A stretch of DNA of 64,000 bases from Oscillospiraceae bacterium (GTDB taxonomy: Bacteria; Bacillota; Clostridia; Oscillospirales; Oscillospiraceae): NCBI GenBank assembly GCA_021202845.1, contig JAJQCF010000002.1:1-64000 (forward strand). Reading direction: 5' to 3'. A model generated the notes under the pieces. The model did no database searches. It saw only the letters and a program-made list of their open reading frames with translations, and had not been told where the DNA came from. Both the position numbers and the translations under genes were made by a program. Of this stretch, positions 52,534 through 61,213 are shown piece after piece; within the stretch, counting starts at the first letter, position 1; every line of letters begins with the position of its first letter.

Positions 52534-53325
52534 ATGAAATTTACGGAAGTAGGCTCCTCCGGAGTTATATACATGACGGTTGAGGACTTCCCCGCGCGCA
52601 ATGTATTCACAACGCGCTACGGCGGGGTCAGCACCGACCAATTCAGCACGCTCAACCTCGGCGTGAGGGAGGGCGAGGACATGGCGCACCTTGCCGAGAA
52701 CTACGCCATACTCGCCAAGGCCACGGGCATAGACACTTCCCGCATGGGATATACGCATCAGGTTCACCGCACGGATGTGAAAATTCTCACCTCCGAGGAC
52801 GCGCTGGCGCCGGGAGTGTTCCCCGAGTACAAGGCCGACGCCGTGGTGACGGCGGAAAAAGGGCTGCCGTTGGTCTGCTTCACGGCGGACTGCATTCCTG
52901 TGCTGCTGTGCGCGCCGGGCAAGGCTGTCGCCGCCGTACACTGCGGCTGGCGCAGCAGCACGGCGGACATACTGAAAAACGTGCTGGACGCAATGGAGAC
53001 GCTGGGAGCGCGTGCCAAAGACATATACGCGGCTGTCGGCCCGGGCATTTGCTGGGGGCATTTTCAGGTGAGCCAAGACGTTATCGACGCGGCCGAGAGC
53101 TGGCTGGGCGACTTGACGGGGCTGGTGAAGCGCGACACGCGCGGGGAGAACAAATATCTCTTTGACCTGAAAAACGCCAACCGCCGCCGCTTGGAGCAGC
53201 TGGGCGTGAAGCCCAAGCGCATTGTCGTGACCGAGGACTGCACAATGTGTACGCCGGATAAATATTGGTCGCACAGGGTCACGCACGGAAGGCGCGGCCT
53301 GCAGGCCGGAATTATAGTGCTGTAA
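52534..53325 (+). CDS. pgeF: Peptidoglycan editing factor PgeF (laccase-domain protein)
   Basis: 263 residues, YfiH/DUF152 family. Metal-site residues: QVHRTDV, CFTADCIPVLLC and AAVHCGWRSS; later GPGICWGHFQV and TEDCTMC. Homologues cleave mis-incorporated amino acids from muropeptide precursors or act as purine nucleoside phosphorylases. It follows secA and its stop overlaps the next start (TAATG). Confidence 0.93.
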   Translation: MKFTEVGSSGVIYMTVEDFPARNVFTTRYGGVSTDQFSTLNLGVREGEDMAHLAENYAILAKATGIDTSRMGYTHQVHRTDVKILTSEDALAPGVFPEYKADAVVTAEKGLPLVCFTADCIPVLLCAPGKAVAAVHCGWRSSTADILKNVLDAMETLGARAKDIYAAVGPGICWGHFQVSQDVIDAAESWLGDLTGLVKRDTRGENKYLFDLKNANRRRLEQLGVKPKRIVVTEDCTMCTPDKYWSHRVTHGRRGLQAGIIVL

Positions 53326-54929
53326 TGAGTATGGCAAGCAAGCTCCGCCGCGTGCGGCTGACGGCGCTCTGCCTCGCCGCCACCGCGCTGCTCACCGCCT
53401 GCGGCAGCGCCGCGGACACGGGCGAGACGGAGGCCGCGCGGGAAGAGACTGCGGACTGGACGGAGACGGGCGAGGTTGTTGCCGACGCCTATGTCGCGGA
53501 CAGCGTGTTTTCGCTCTGCTATGACCCCGACGGCTCCATGAACCCCGTGGCGGCCACCAGCTCGACAAATATGCTGTTCTGGTCGCTGATGTACGACAGC
53601 GTGTTCACGGTGGACGAAAATTTTGCTGTCAGCTCGGAAATTGTCACGAATATCGAAACAAGCGACTATATCTGGTGGGTGTTCACGGTGGACACTTCCA
53701 TTGAGTTTAACGACGGCAGCACCCTGACGGCGCAGGACGTGGCTTACTCCATCCAGCGCGCCATGCAGAGCGACTATTACAAAAACCGCCTTTCCGTCAT
53801 CTACGGCATATCCGCCATGAGCACGGACACCTTTGCCATAACCACCGCTTATGCCGACAGTCAGCTGACCTCGGTGCTGAACATACCGATTATAAAATAC
53901 GGCTCGTATAACGACGCCGTTCCCGCGGGGACGGGACCTTATATGCTCAATGAGGACGGCGACGCGCTGGTGCTGTTCGAGGGCAACCGCCATGCCGACG
54001 AAATGCCGCTGGACACGATTTACCTCCGCAGCTTTGACAACACCTCGGACAAAATTTCCGCGTTTGAGGACTCCGTCATCGACATAGTCACCAACGACCC
54101 CACTGGCATTTACAACTTGGGCTACGGCAGCGCGAACGAGGTGCGCTACTACACGACGACGAATATGCACTATCTGGGCTTCAATATGCAGAGCCTGTTC
54201 TTTTCCAGCTACGCCCGCCGCTACGCCATGCTGTTCGCCGTTGACCGCAAGACGTTCGCTGAGGAAGAAATGAGCGGCTGCGCCGTGGCCTCCGCCCTGC
54301 CGCTGCTGCCGACAAGCGAGCTGTATGACAGCGAATATGCCGCCAAGTTCAGCTATGACCCCGATAAAATGCTGGAACTGATGACCGCCGCCGGAGTGGG
54401 CGACTTGGACAGCGACGGCGAGTTTGAGTATGACTACGCCGGCATAGTCGTTGAGCTGAACCTGAAATTTATCGTCAACAACGACAGCGCGGTCAAGGTT
54501 CGGGAGGCGCGCAAGATAGCCGAGGAGCTGAACGCCGCGGGCATAACCACAACGCTCTATGAGCTGGGCTACGACGACTACGTGAACTGCCTGCTGGAGG
54601 GCGACTACGATTTTTACTATGGCGAAATACGCCTCACGCCGGACTGGAGCCTTATGAGTCTGCTTGACTCCGAGCAGGACGTGAGCTACTCCCATGTTGT
54701 AGACAGCCAATACGCCGAGCTGATAAAGGCGTATCTGGGCGCGGACGACGCGAGCCGCTATGAGCTGTACCAAGAGGCCCTGCGCTATGTCATGGAAAAC
54801 GGCGCCATAGTGCCAATCTGCTTTGAGCGGCGCCAGATACTTACGCACCGCGGCGTGGTGAGCGGAATAAACGCCACGCAGTACGATTTGTTCAACCGTT
54901 TTCAGGACTGGACGATAACATTTGATTAA
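53325..54929 (+). CDS. Family 5 (peptide-type) ABC substrate-binding lipoprotein
   Basis: 534 residues. Signal peptide with lipobox ALLTACGSA, acidic spacer, then SBP_bac_5 fold: NPVAATSSTNMLFWSLMYDSVF, IEFNDGSTLTAQDVAYSIQRAM, VPAGTGPYMLNEDGDALVLFEGNRHA, MHYLGFNMQS and the C-terminal ALRYVMENGAIVPICFERR. Binds oligopeptides or similar solutes at the membrane surface. No permease or ATPase is adjacent, so it is an orphan binding protein or serves a transporter elsewhere. Confidence 0.9.
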   Translation: MSMASKLRRVRLTALCLAATALLTACGSAADTGETEAAREETADWTETGEVVADAYVADSVFSLCYDPDGSMNPVAATSSTNMLFWSLMYDSVFTVDENFAVSSEIVTNIETSDYIWWVFTVDTSIEFNDGSTLTAQDVAYSIQRAMQSDYYKNRLSVIYGISAMSTDTFAITTAYADSQLTSVLNIPIIKYGSYNDAVPAGTGPYMLNEDGDALVLFEGNRHADEMPLDTIYLRSFDNTSDKISAFEDSVIDIVTNDPTGIYNLGYGSANEVRYYTTTNMHYLGFNMQSLFFSSYARRYAMLFAVDRKTFAEEEMSGCAVASALPLLPTSELYDSEYAAKFSYDPDKMLELMTAAGVGDLDSDGEFEYDYAGIVVELNLKFIVNNDSAVKVREARKIAEELNAAGITTTLYELGYDDYVNCLLEGDYDFYYGEIRLTPDWSLMSLLDSEQDVSYSHVVDSQYAELIKAYLGADDASRYELYQEALRYVMENGAIVPICFERRQILTHRGVVSGINATQYDLFNRFQDWTITFD

Positions 54930-54966
54930 CACGGACTTTTGACGTATTGAGAGAGGAGAACTTAGC

Positions 54967-55347
54967 ATGAACGACAGACAGCTGCTCGACATGGCGCGGG
55001 AGGCGGCCGGCAACTCCTATTCGCCGTATTCAAAATTCCCCGTCGGCGCGGCGCTGGAGTGCGCTGACGGCACAATTTACACCGGCTGCAACATAGAAAA
55101 CGCGGCGCTGGGCAGCACAATCTGCGCCGAGCGCGTGGCCGTCTGCAAGGCCGTGAGCGAGGGTCAGCGCGAGTTCACGCGCATCGCCATTTGGGGCGAG
55201 AGCGAGAACTACTGTATGCCCTGCGGAGCCTGCCGACAGTTTTTGGTTGAGTTTTCGCCGGACATCGAGGTGCTTTGCTCCAAGGCGGGCGGGCGCTACG
55301 TTAGCTATCCGCTTTCCAAGCTCATGCCCTATTCTTTTAATTATTGA
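54967..55347 (+). CDS. cdd: Cytidine deaminase
   Basis: 126 residues, tetrameric zinc type. SPYSKFPVGAALEC, TGCNIENAALGSTICAERVAVCKAVS (zinc Cys and catalytic Glu) and PCGACRQFLVEF are diagnostic. Converts cytidine and deoxycytidine to uridine forms in pyrimidine salvage. ATG follows GAGAGGAGAACTTAGC. A 37-bp gap separates it from the binding protein. Confidence 0.96.
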   Translation: MNDRQLLDMAREAAGNSYSPYSKFPVGAALECADGTIYTGCNIENAALGSTICAERVAVCKAVSEGQREFTRIAIWGESENYCMPCGACRQFLVEFSPDIEVLCSKAGGRYVSYPLSKLMPYSFNY

Positions 55348-55402
55348 GCGCGGAGCGGCGGGACTAAACACAAATAACTAACGGCTGCGGAGAAACAGAA
55401 AA

Positions 55403-56758
55403 ATGAGAAGAACGCTGAAATTTTTGATAACCCTCGCCTTAGCGGCGGCGCTTTGCTGCGGCATGATTGCGGTGCCGACCTCGGCCTCGGGCTTTTCCGA
55501 CGTGGACGACGACGCATGGTATGCCGAGGCGATAAGCAAGGTGACGCTCGTGCCGGGGATAATTGACGGCTACACCGACGGCACATTCCTGCCGGACAAT
55601 GACGTGACGCGCGGAGAGTTTTTGAAGATGATACTCAGCGCCGTTATTGCGTCGGGCAGCAGCCTTTACACAACCGACCACAGCCGCGACAGCATACACT
55701 GGGCGGGGCAGTACTATACCCTCGCAATGGAGAGCAACATTCTTGTGTCCGACGTCTACAGCGGCGGCGTGATGTTCGAGTGTACCGCGGCGGAGCTGGA
55801 CAAGCCCATGAGCCGCTACGAAATGGCCGTTGTGCTGGCTAACGTCTGCACGAACATAGCAATGGACTCCACCGTAGTCGTGGAGAACGCGGCGGACTAC
55901 ATCACGGACTATGATATAATCGACGAGCAGTATGTATCCGCGGTCGAGCAGGCCTGCGGCAAGCTGTTGCTGACAGGCATGGAGGACGGCAGCTTTTCCG
56001 GCGAGAGCAGTCTGCGCCGCTGCGAGGCCGCCACGGTAATTTACCGCTTTCTCTTTGAGTATGACGTGAACGGCGACGACGGTCTTGCCGAGTACGCCAC
56101 GCGCCCCGTTGCCAGCACGACAATTTCCGCGCCGGAAGGCTTTGTCTCCTTTGCCCAGCAGTACCAGACCATGACGGACGCCGAGCGCCGCCTTGCGCTG
56201 TTCGGCAACTCCAACAAGACCTACTTCACCTCCTCCGCCGACGCGGCGGGGTACATGGAGACGGTGACGGTGCCTATCTGGATTATAGACAGAAACACGG
56301 GGCTGAAAACCTCGTCCTCCACCTCGATAACCGTCCACCGCTTGGTGGCGGACGAGGTGCAGTACATATTCCAAGACATCTACAACGACCCCGAGCAGTT
56401 CCCGATTTACGGCGGCTGGTCGCTGGGCGGCGCGCGCTACACGGACTCGCTGCGCCACTCTTGGGGCTGCGCCATAGACGTGAACGCCTACTACAACTGC
56501 GAGTGCACAACAAACTGGAACACCGGCACGACAAACGTCACCTGCGGCTACGGCTGGTGGCCTACCGACACCGCGTGGACGAGCTTTGCCGGAACCATGG
56601 CATCGTCCAGTCCCTACTCAATCAGCAGCGGCAGCAGCGTTGTCGAGGCGTTTGCCCGCTACGGCTGGGGCTGGGGCGGACAGGGCTACAGCCTGCACTC
56701 CGACGGCAGCCAGAAGTTTGACTTCATGCACTTCTCCATTCTGCCCTCGGGAGGCTGA
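55403..56758 (+). CDS. SLH-anchored M15-type (VanY-like) peptidase
   Basis: 451 residues. Signal peptide (LKFLITLALAAALCCGMIAV), then three SLH modules (GFSDVDDDAWYAEAIS..., HWAGQYYTLAMESNIL..., EQYVSAVEQACGKLLLTG...), to about residue 225. The C-terminal peptidase has LRHSWGCAIDVNAY (HxxGxAxD-like), FARYGWGWGG and DFMHFS, the M15 zinc-site pattern. I infer a wall-bound carboxypeptidase trimming peptidoglycan peptides. Both this and the giant FMN protein use SLH anchoring. Confidence 0.9.
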   Translation: MRRTLKFLITLALAAALCCGMIAVPTSASGFSDVDDDAWYAEAISKVTLVPGIIDGYTDGTFLPDNDVTRGEFLKMILSAVIASGSSLYTTDHSRDSIHWAGQYYTLAMESNILVSDVYSGGVMFECTAAELDKPMSRYEMAVVLANVCTNIAMDSTVVVENAADYITDYDIIDEQYVSAVEQACGKLLLTGMEDGSFSGESSLRRCEAATVIYRFLFEYDVNGDDGLAEYATRPVASTTISAPEGFVSFAQQYQTMTDAERRLALFGNSNKTYFTSSADAAGYMETVTVPIWIIDRNTGLKTSSSTSITVHRLVADEVQYIFQDIYNDPEQFPIYGGWSLGGARYTDSLRHSWGCAIDVNAYYNCECTTNWNTGTTNVTCGYGWWPTDTAWTSFAGTMASSSPYSISSGSSVVEAFARYGWGWGGQGYSLHSDGSQKFDFMHFSILPSGG

Positions 56759-56805
56759 CGAAAGAGCGTGAAAGGCGGATATTTTATGCAGAAGGAGCGG
56801 AGAGA

Positions 56806-58647
56806 ATGTCGGTAATAAATCTGCTCTCGCCCCATGTTGCGGACTTGATTGCCGCGGGCGAGGTCGTTGAGCGCCCCGCCAGCGTGGTCAAGGAGCTTAT
56901 GGAAAACTCAATGGACGCCGGTGCGCGGAGCCTGACGGTGGAGATAGCGCGCGGCGGCATGGGCATGATTCGCGTCACAGACGACGGCAGCGGCATGAGC
57001 CCCGAGGACGCGGGGCTGTGCTTTCTGCGCCACGCCACAAGCAAGCTGCGCGACGAGAGCGGGCTGGCCGCCATTTCCACAATGGGATTCCGCGGCGAGG
57101 CTCTGGCCGCCATTTCTGCCGTTTCGCACATAGAGCTGCGCACACGCCGCGCGGAGGAGAACGAGGGTACCCGCGTCACCCTCTCCGGCGGAGATATTGA
57201 CGCTATGGGTCCCGTCGGCTGCCGCGTGGGCACGGTAATGACCGTGAAGGATTTGTTTTTTAACACCCCCGCGCGGCAAAAATTTATGAAGTCCGACCGC
57301 TCGGAGGGCAGCGCATGCATGGGCGCGGCTCTGCGCTCCGCGCTCGGCAGGCCGGATATATCCGTGCGCTTCATACGCGACGGCGAGGAACAGTTTTTCT
57401 CGCCCGGCGACGGTTCCGCCAAGAGCTGCGTCTACTCGCTGCTGGGGCGCGACGTGGCCTCGGGGCTGCTGGAGTGCCGCAGCGTGAACGGCGGCATAAG
57501 CGTGTCGGGCTTCGTCTCCGCGCCGCGCTGCTGCCGCGGCAACCGCAGCGGACAGTTTTTCTACATCAACGGCCGACCGTTCAAGTCCGCGCAATTACAG
57601 GCGGCGCTGGAGCAGGCCTATAAAAACTCGGTGATGACTGGCCGCTTTCCCGCCTGCGTGCTCTATCTGACCATAGACCCCGCGCAGGTGGACGTGAATG
57701 TTCACCCCGCAAAAACGGAGGTCAAGTTCACGAATGAGCGCGAGGCCTTCGACGCCGTGTACTACGCCGCGCGGGAGGCTCTGGCCGCGGAAAACGGAGC
57801 GGCGCAGATTGACCTCAGCGCCACAACAAAGCGCGCGGTGGAGCCAAACCCCGCCTTCTACAAAAAAATGACGGCGGAGGAGTACCGCGAAAAAACCGCC
57901 GCCCCGCGCCCCGCGCCGCAGACGCGCCTTGACCTCGGCTCCGCAGGCGGGACGTTTGCCATGCGCGAGCCGAGCAGACCGCTGGAGCCCTCGCGTCCGG
58001 TGCCGCCGCCGCGCATACCGAGCATACCCGCCACGCCGCAGCCCGCGGCGGCGGAAAAGCCGGAAACGCAGCCGCCGAAGATTGAGGAAGAAGAGCCGGT
58101 GCGCGTAATCGGCGAGGCGCTGGGGACATATATAGTTGCCGAGCGCGGCGACTGCCTGCTGCTCATAGACAAGCACGCGGCGCACGAGCGCGTGATATTC
58201 GAGCGGCTGAAAGCGCAAAGCGGCGCGGTGATGAGCCAGACGCTGCTTGTGCCCGTGGCGTGGACGCCCGGCGGCGACACGGCGGAGCTGCTGGCGGAAA
58301 ACGCCGCGGAATTGGAGCAGTTCGGCTTTGAGGTGGAGCTTTACGGCGTGAACAGCGTTGTAATCCGCGCCGTCCCCGCCGACTGCGAGGGCAGCGAAAC
58401 GGCGCTGCTGGAAGAGGTAGCGGAAAAGCTGCGCACGGGACACCCGGGCGGCGCGGCGGACGAAATTTTGCACACCATTGCCTGCAAGGCCGCAATAAAG
58501 GCGGGAAAGCGCTCGGAAAAGCGTGAGCTGGAGGCGCTGGTGCGCGACGTGCTGGAACAAAACATAAAATACTGCCCCCACGGCCGTCCCGTCTGCGTAG
58601 AGCTGACAAGGCGCGAACTGGACAAGCAGTTCAAGCGCATAGTGTGA
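56806..58647 (+). CDS. mutL: DNA mismatch repair protein MutL
   Basis: 613 residues. GHKL ATPase: INLLSPHVADLIAAGEVVERPASVVKELMENSMDAGA, VTDDGSGM, TMGFRGEALAAISAV. A proline-rich linker (about 345-425) leads to the C-terminal dimer/endonuclease domain with LIDKHAAHERVIFERL (variant of DQHAxxE, here DKHAAHE) and HTIACKAAIKAGKR. No mutS is next to it here. Start ATG follows AGAAGGAGCGGAGAGA. Confidence 0.95.
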   Translation: MSVINLLSPHVADLIAAGEVVERPASVVKELMENSMDAGARSLTVEIARGGMGMIRVTDDGSGMSPEDAGLCFLRHATSKLRDESGLAAISTMGFRGEALAAISAVSHIELRTRRAEENEGTRVTLSGGDIDAMGPVGCRVGTVMTVKDLFFNTPARQKFMKSDRSEGSACMGAALRSALGRPDISVRFIRDGEEQFFSPGDGSAKSCVYSLLGRDVASGLLECRSVNGGISVSGFVSAPRCCRGNRSGQFFYINGRPFKSAQLQAALEQAYKNSVMTGRFPACVLYLTIDPAQVDVNVHPAKTEVKFTNEREAFDAVYYAAREALAAENGAAQIDLSATTKRAVEPNPAFYKKMTAEEYREKTAAPRPAPQTRLDLGSAGGTFAMREPSRPLEPSRPVPPPRIPSIPATPQPAAAEKPETQPPKIEEEEPVRVIGEALGTYIVAERGDCLLLIDKHAAHERVIFERLKAQSGAVMSQTLLVPVAWTPGGDTAELLAENAAELEQFGFEVELYGVNSVVIRAVPADCEGSETALLEEVAEKLRTGHPGGAADEILHTIACKAAIKAGKRSEKRELEALVRDVLEQNIKYCPHGRPVCVELTRRELDKQFKRIV

Positions 58648-58658
58648 CTAATATAGAG

Positions 58659-58703
58659 CAAGCAATCCCGCAGACATGACGAGGTCTGCGGGATTGCTGC
58701 TTT
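58659..58703. terminator. Bidirectional terminator between mutL and blaR1
   Basis: AGCAATCCCGCAGAC (58661-58675) pairs perfectly with GTCTGCGGGATTGCT (58684-58698), with GCTTTA after it on the plus side and GCTCTATATTAG on the minus side. Serves the convergent genes. Confidence 0.85.
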
Positions 58704-60087
58704 ATCCGTCCGCCGCCTGGGGCGTCAGGGTGTAGATGCTCCAGAGGCAGGCGCCGAGGGTCTGGCTGTTCATCAAGTCAACAAGCCAAATGTCGCCGTC
58801 CGCCAGCATGAGAAAATTGCTTGACGTCAGGGGAATGTATTTCAGCTCGCCGTACTGCTCGCTGAGGTCTTCCGCGCCGCCCCCGATATAGAGCGCCGCC
58901 CATTCCTCGTCGGTGTAGGGAAACTCCTGCCATTCCCAGCTCTGCACGGCGGTCACGGTCTGTGTGCCGCTGCCGCGGTTGGTGGCTGTAAAGGAACCCT
59001 CGCCGACAGTGTACGTGAAGCCGGAGTCGCCGTTCACGGCGGCGTAGGAGCTGAGCGGGTTCATGTAGAGGCACCGCTCGGAGACGTATGTTCCGGCGGC
59101 GAGCTCCGCGGAGCTTGACTGCGGGTTCGTCAGCAGACAGACCGCCAGCACCGCGCAGACGACTGCCGCCGCTGTGACCCACAGAGCGGGCTTTCTCCGC
59201 CGCGCCAAATTGCGAATCCGCCCACTCGCGCCGCCCTCGCCGAACAGCAGCGGCGTACCGGCTATGACGTGCCTGCCGGCGGAGGTGTTCAGCAGCGATG
59301 AGGCGTAGTCGGCGAGAACGCCAGTACCCATTTTTCTTATCACGGCCTCGTCGCAGCTCATCTCCATATCCCTGACAGACAAAATGAACGCCAGCCACAC
59401 GAGCGGGTTGAACCAGTGGACGCAGAGCGCGGCGAAGGCCAGAGCCTTTATGATGTGGTCGCCGCGGCGAATGTGGCAGCGCTCGTGCGCTATGATGTAG
59501 GGCTGCTCGCGCACATTAAGCGAGGACGGGAGATAAATTTTAGGCCGAAATAGTCCCAAGACGAATGCCGAGGCAATGCCGTCCGCCAGATAGATGTTGT
59601 CCCGCAGCGGCACCGCGGCTGTGAGAGCGCGGCGCAGGCGTATATACGACACCGCCGCATAGACCGCCATAGCAGTTACGCCCGCCAGCCATATATAGGT
59701 TGCGATGGTCATGGGCGCTGCCAGCGGGTCGGCGGCAAGCTGTTCCTCGCCCTGCGGCAGCGCGGCGCTGACCGCCTCGCCGAGCGCGGGTACCGGCAGC
59801 GCGACGGCGGGGTACTCCGTGTGTACGATGTCGTCGGGGACGTACTCGATGCGGCTTAAAAGCGCGCCGCTGTCCGCCGCGGGCGCGTCCAGCAGAGAGA
59901 ACAGCGAAACCGCGGACGTCAGCGACACGGGGCAGAGCAGACGGAAAAGGACGACGCCCCACAGCGCGTAGAAGATAATTTTCGGCGCTCTCCTGAGCGG
60001 CAGCCGCAGCAGCAGGACAACCACAATAACCACGCCCGCGGTCAGGCTCATGTTCAGCAGCTTGGGTAAAAATGTGTAGAAGAACAC
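58702..60087 (-). CDS. blaR1: BlaR1/MecR1-type M56 metallopeptidase sensor
   Basis: 461 residues with a GTG start. Four membrane helices of the M56 family, with zinc motif HERCH in YIIAHERCHIRRGDHIIKALAFAALCVHWFNPLVW (about residue 200) and EMSCDEAVIRKMG. The extracytoplasmic tail (about 325-461) is not a penicillin-binding sensor domain; it is a short beta-rich segment of unrecognised type (FTYTVGEGSFTATNRGSG). It should cleave or inactivate the BlaI-like repressor on sensing an unknown signal. No beta-lactamase gene is nearby. Confidence 0.87.
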   Translation of the reverse strand: MFFYTFLPKLLNMSLTAGVVIVVVLLLRLPLRRAPKIIFYALWGVVLFRLLCPVSLTSAVSLFSLLDAPAADSGALLSRIEYVPDDIVHTEYPAVALPVPALGEAVSAALPQGEEQLAADPLAAPMTIATYIWLAGVTAMAVYAAVSYIRLRRALTAAVPLRDNIYLADGIASAFVLGLFRPKIYLPSSLNVREQPYIIAHERCHIRRGDHIIKALAFAALCVHWFNPLVWLAFILSVRDMEMSCDEAVIRKMGTGVLADYASSLLNTSAGRHVIAGTPLLFGEGGASGRIRNLARRRKPALWVTAAAVVCAVLAVCLLTNPQSSSAELAAGTYVSERCLYMNPLSSYAAVNGDSGFTYTVGEGSFTATNRGSGTQTVTAVQSWEWQEFPYTDEEWAALYIGGGAEDLSEQYGELKYIPLTSSNFLMLADGDIWLVDLMNSQTLGACLWSIYTLTPQAADG

Positions 60088-60093
60088 GAAATT

Positions 60094-60447
60094 TCACTCC
60101 CTCATTCCGTCAATGAGCTTTTTCAGCTCGTCAATTTCCGCGTCGGAGAGCTTTTTGCGCGTGCCGAAGGCGGCTATGAACGCGGGCAGCGAGCCGGAAA
60201 AGGTCTCGTCCACAAACTGCTCGCTTTTCATGCCGTAAAACTCCTCGCGCGAGATGAGCGACGTGACCGTCTTGTCCCGCAGGCGGAAAATGCCGCGCTC
60301 GCACAGCCTCTTTAAGACAGTGTACGAGGTGGTGGACTTCCAGCCCAGCTCCGCCTCCGCCATTTTTATAAGCTCCTTGGAGGCCAGCGGCTCGTGGCTC
60401 CAGATTATGTCCGCAAAGCGCGACTCCAGCGCTCCCATTGTCGGCAT
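60094..60447 (-). CDS. blaI: BlaI/MecI/CopY-family repressor
   Basis: 117 residues. Winged-helix start LESRFADIIWSHEPLASKELIKMAEAELGWKSTTSYTVLKRLCERGIF and dimer tail with YGMKSEQFVDETFSGSLPAFIAAF and LSDAEIDELKKLID. ATG 60447 is eight bases after AGGAG. Precedes blaR1 by 6 bp. Two palindromic operators lie upstream, so the pair is autoregulated. Confidence 0.92.
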   Translation of the reverse strand: MPTMGALESRFADIIWSHEPLASKELIKMAEAELGWKSTTSYTVLKRLCERGIFRLRDKTVTSLISREEFYGMKSEQFVDETFSGSLPAFIAAFGTRKKLSDAEIDELKKLIDGMRE

Positions 60448-60479
60448 ATGTGCTGCTCCTTTCATGCGTCCGCTCGGTT

Positions 60480-60540
60480 ATCTATATTTTCTATGGCGGA
60501 AATGTTCAGCAGCTTGGGCAAAAACGCGCCGACATCTCTC
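60480..60540 (-). pseudogene. Short duplicate of the blaR1 5' end upstream of blaI
   Basis: On the minus strand a 23-base stretch, TTTTTGCCCAAGCTGCTGAA plus CAT, matches the blaR1 start (TTTTTACCC...) with one difference, encoding FLPKLLNI versus FLPKLLNM. There is no ribosome site. The frame ends after about twenty codons, before blaI. It looks like a remnant of duplication or of an upstream copy. Confidence 0.5.
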
Positions 60541-60547
60541 GCACAAT

Positions 60548-60605
60548 TAGTCTACATCATGTAGAGTAATTATAGTCTACACAATGTAGACTAATTTGTC
60601 AAGAG
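60548..60605 (-). promoter_or_regulatory. blaI promoter with two BlaI-type operators
   Basis: TAGTCTACATCATGTAGAGTA (60548-60568) and TAGTCTACACAATGTAGACTA (60573-60593) are palindromes centred 25 bp apart, with the TACA/TGTA core of BlaI/MecI operators. TTGACA (minus, 60598-60603) and TAGACT or TATAAT lie within them, so repressor binding would block the promoter. Confidence 0.85.
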
Positions 60606-60606
60606 G

Positions 60607-60646
60607 GTAAAAAATTTTTCGGGACGCCGCGCGGCGTCCCGAAAGA
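60607..60646 (-). terminator. Terminator of nrdDG
   Basis: TTTCGGGACGCCGC (60617-60630) and GCGGCGTCCCGAAA (60631-60644) form a perfect hairpin; on the minus strand AAAATTTTTT follows. Confidence 0.92.
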
Positions 60647-60673
60647 GAGAACCTGATAATATAAATTTGCAAA

Positions 60674-61195
60674 TCACAGCTTTAGCAGCACGGTCTGCCC
60701 GCTTTGCAGTGTGCGCGGAAGGTCGATAAGCCGCTGGTTTTCCGAGCCGCGGAACTTGAGCTTGAGGTTTTTTTGCTCCTCAATGAACTCGCCGTCCACC
60801 AGCACGTCTATGAGGCCGAGCATTTCCGCCGTGACCTCGCAGCAGGCGCTGCCGCCGCGCAGCAAATCGCGCTCCAGCGTGTAGCCCGTGTAGCACCAGA
60901 CGTCCTTTTGCGGAAAGCGTTCGCGCACTCGGTGCAGCAGCGGGAGCAGCGCGCGCTGGTTGGGCGGCTCCATAGGCTCGCCGCCCAGCAGCGTCAGACC
61001 GTTGATGTAGCTCGGCTCCAACAGGGCAAGCAGCTCGTTTTCAGTCTCGGTCGTGTAGGGCTTGCCGTAGGAAAAGCTCCACGTCTCCGGCTGGAAGCAG
61101 CCGCGGCAGCGGTGGGTGCAGCCGGAAACAAACAGGCTGATGCGCACCCCCACGCCGTCCGCTATATCGCAGTTTTTAATGTTGCCGTAATACAT
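60674..61195 (-). CDS. nrdG: Anaerobic ribonucleotide reductase activating protein
   Basis: 173 residues. Radical SAM motif VSGCTHRCRGCFQP (CxxxCxxC), FSYGKPYTTETENELLALLE, GLTLLGGEPMEPPN. It uses S-adenosylmethionine to create the glycyl radical of NrdD. It follows nrdD by 18 bp. Confidence 0.96.
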   Translation of the reverse strand: MYYGNIKNCDIADGVGVRISLFVSGCTHRCRGCFQPETWSFSYGKPYTTETENELLALLEPSYINGLTLLGGEPMEPPNQRALLPLLHRVRERFPQKDVWCYTGYTLERDLLRGGSACCEVTAEMLGLIDVLVDGEFIEEQKNLKLKFRGSENQRLIDLPRTLQSGQTVLLKL

Positions 61196-61213
61196 AAATC
61201 CTTTCAGCGCCGC

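Noticed and set aside
50032-53337. A frame of about 1100 codons on the minus strand opposite secA and pgeF
   Set aside because: secA and pgeF are unmistakable on the plus strand; the product is a His/Leu/Val-rich antisense translation with no motifs.
53064-55013. A 649-codon minus-strand frame opposite the family 5 binding protein
   Set aside because: Antisense shadow; the sense gene has a signal peptide, lipobox and family motifs.
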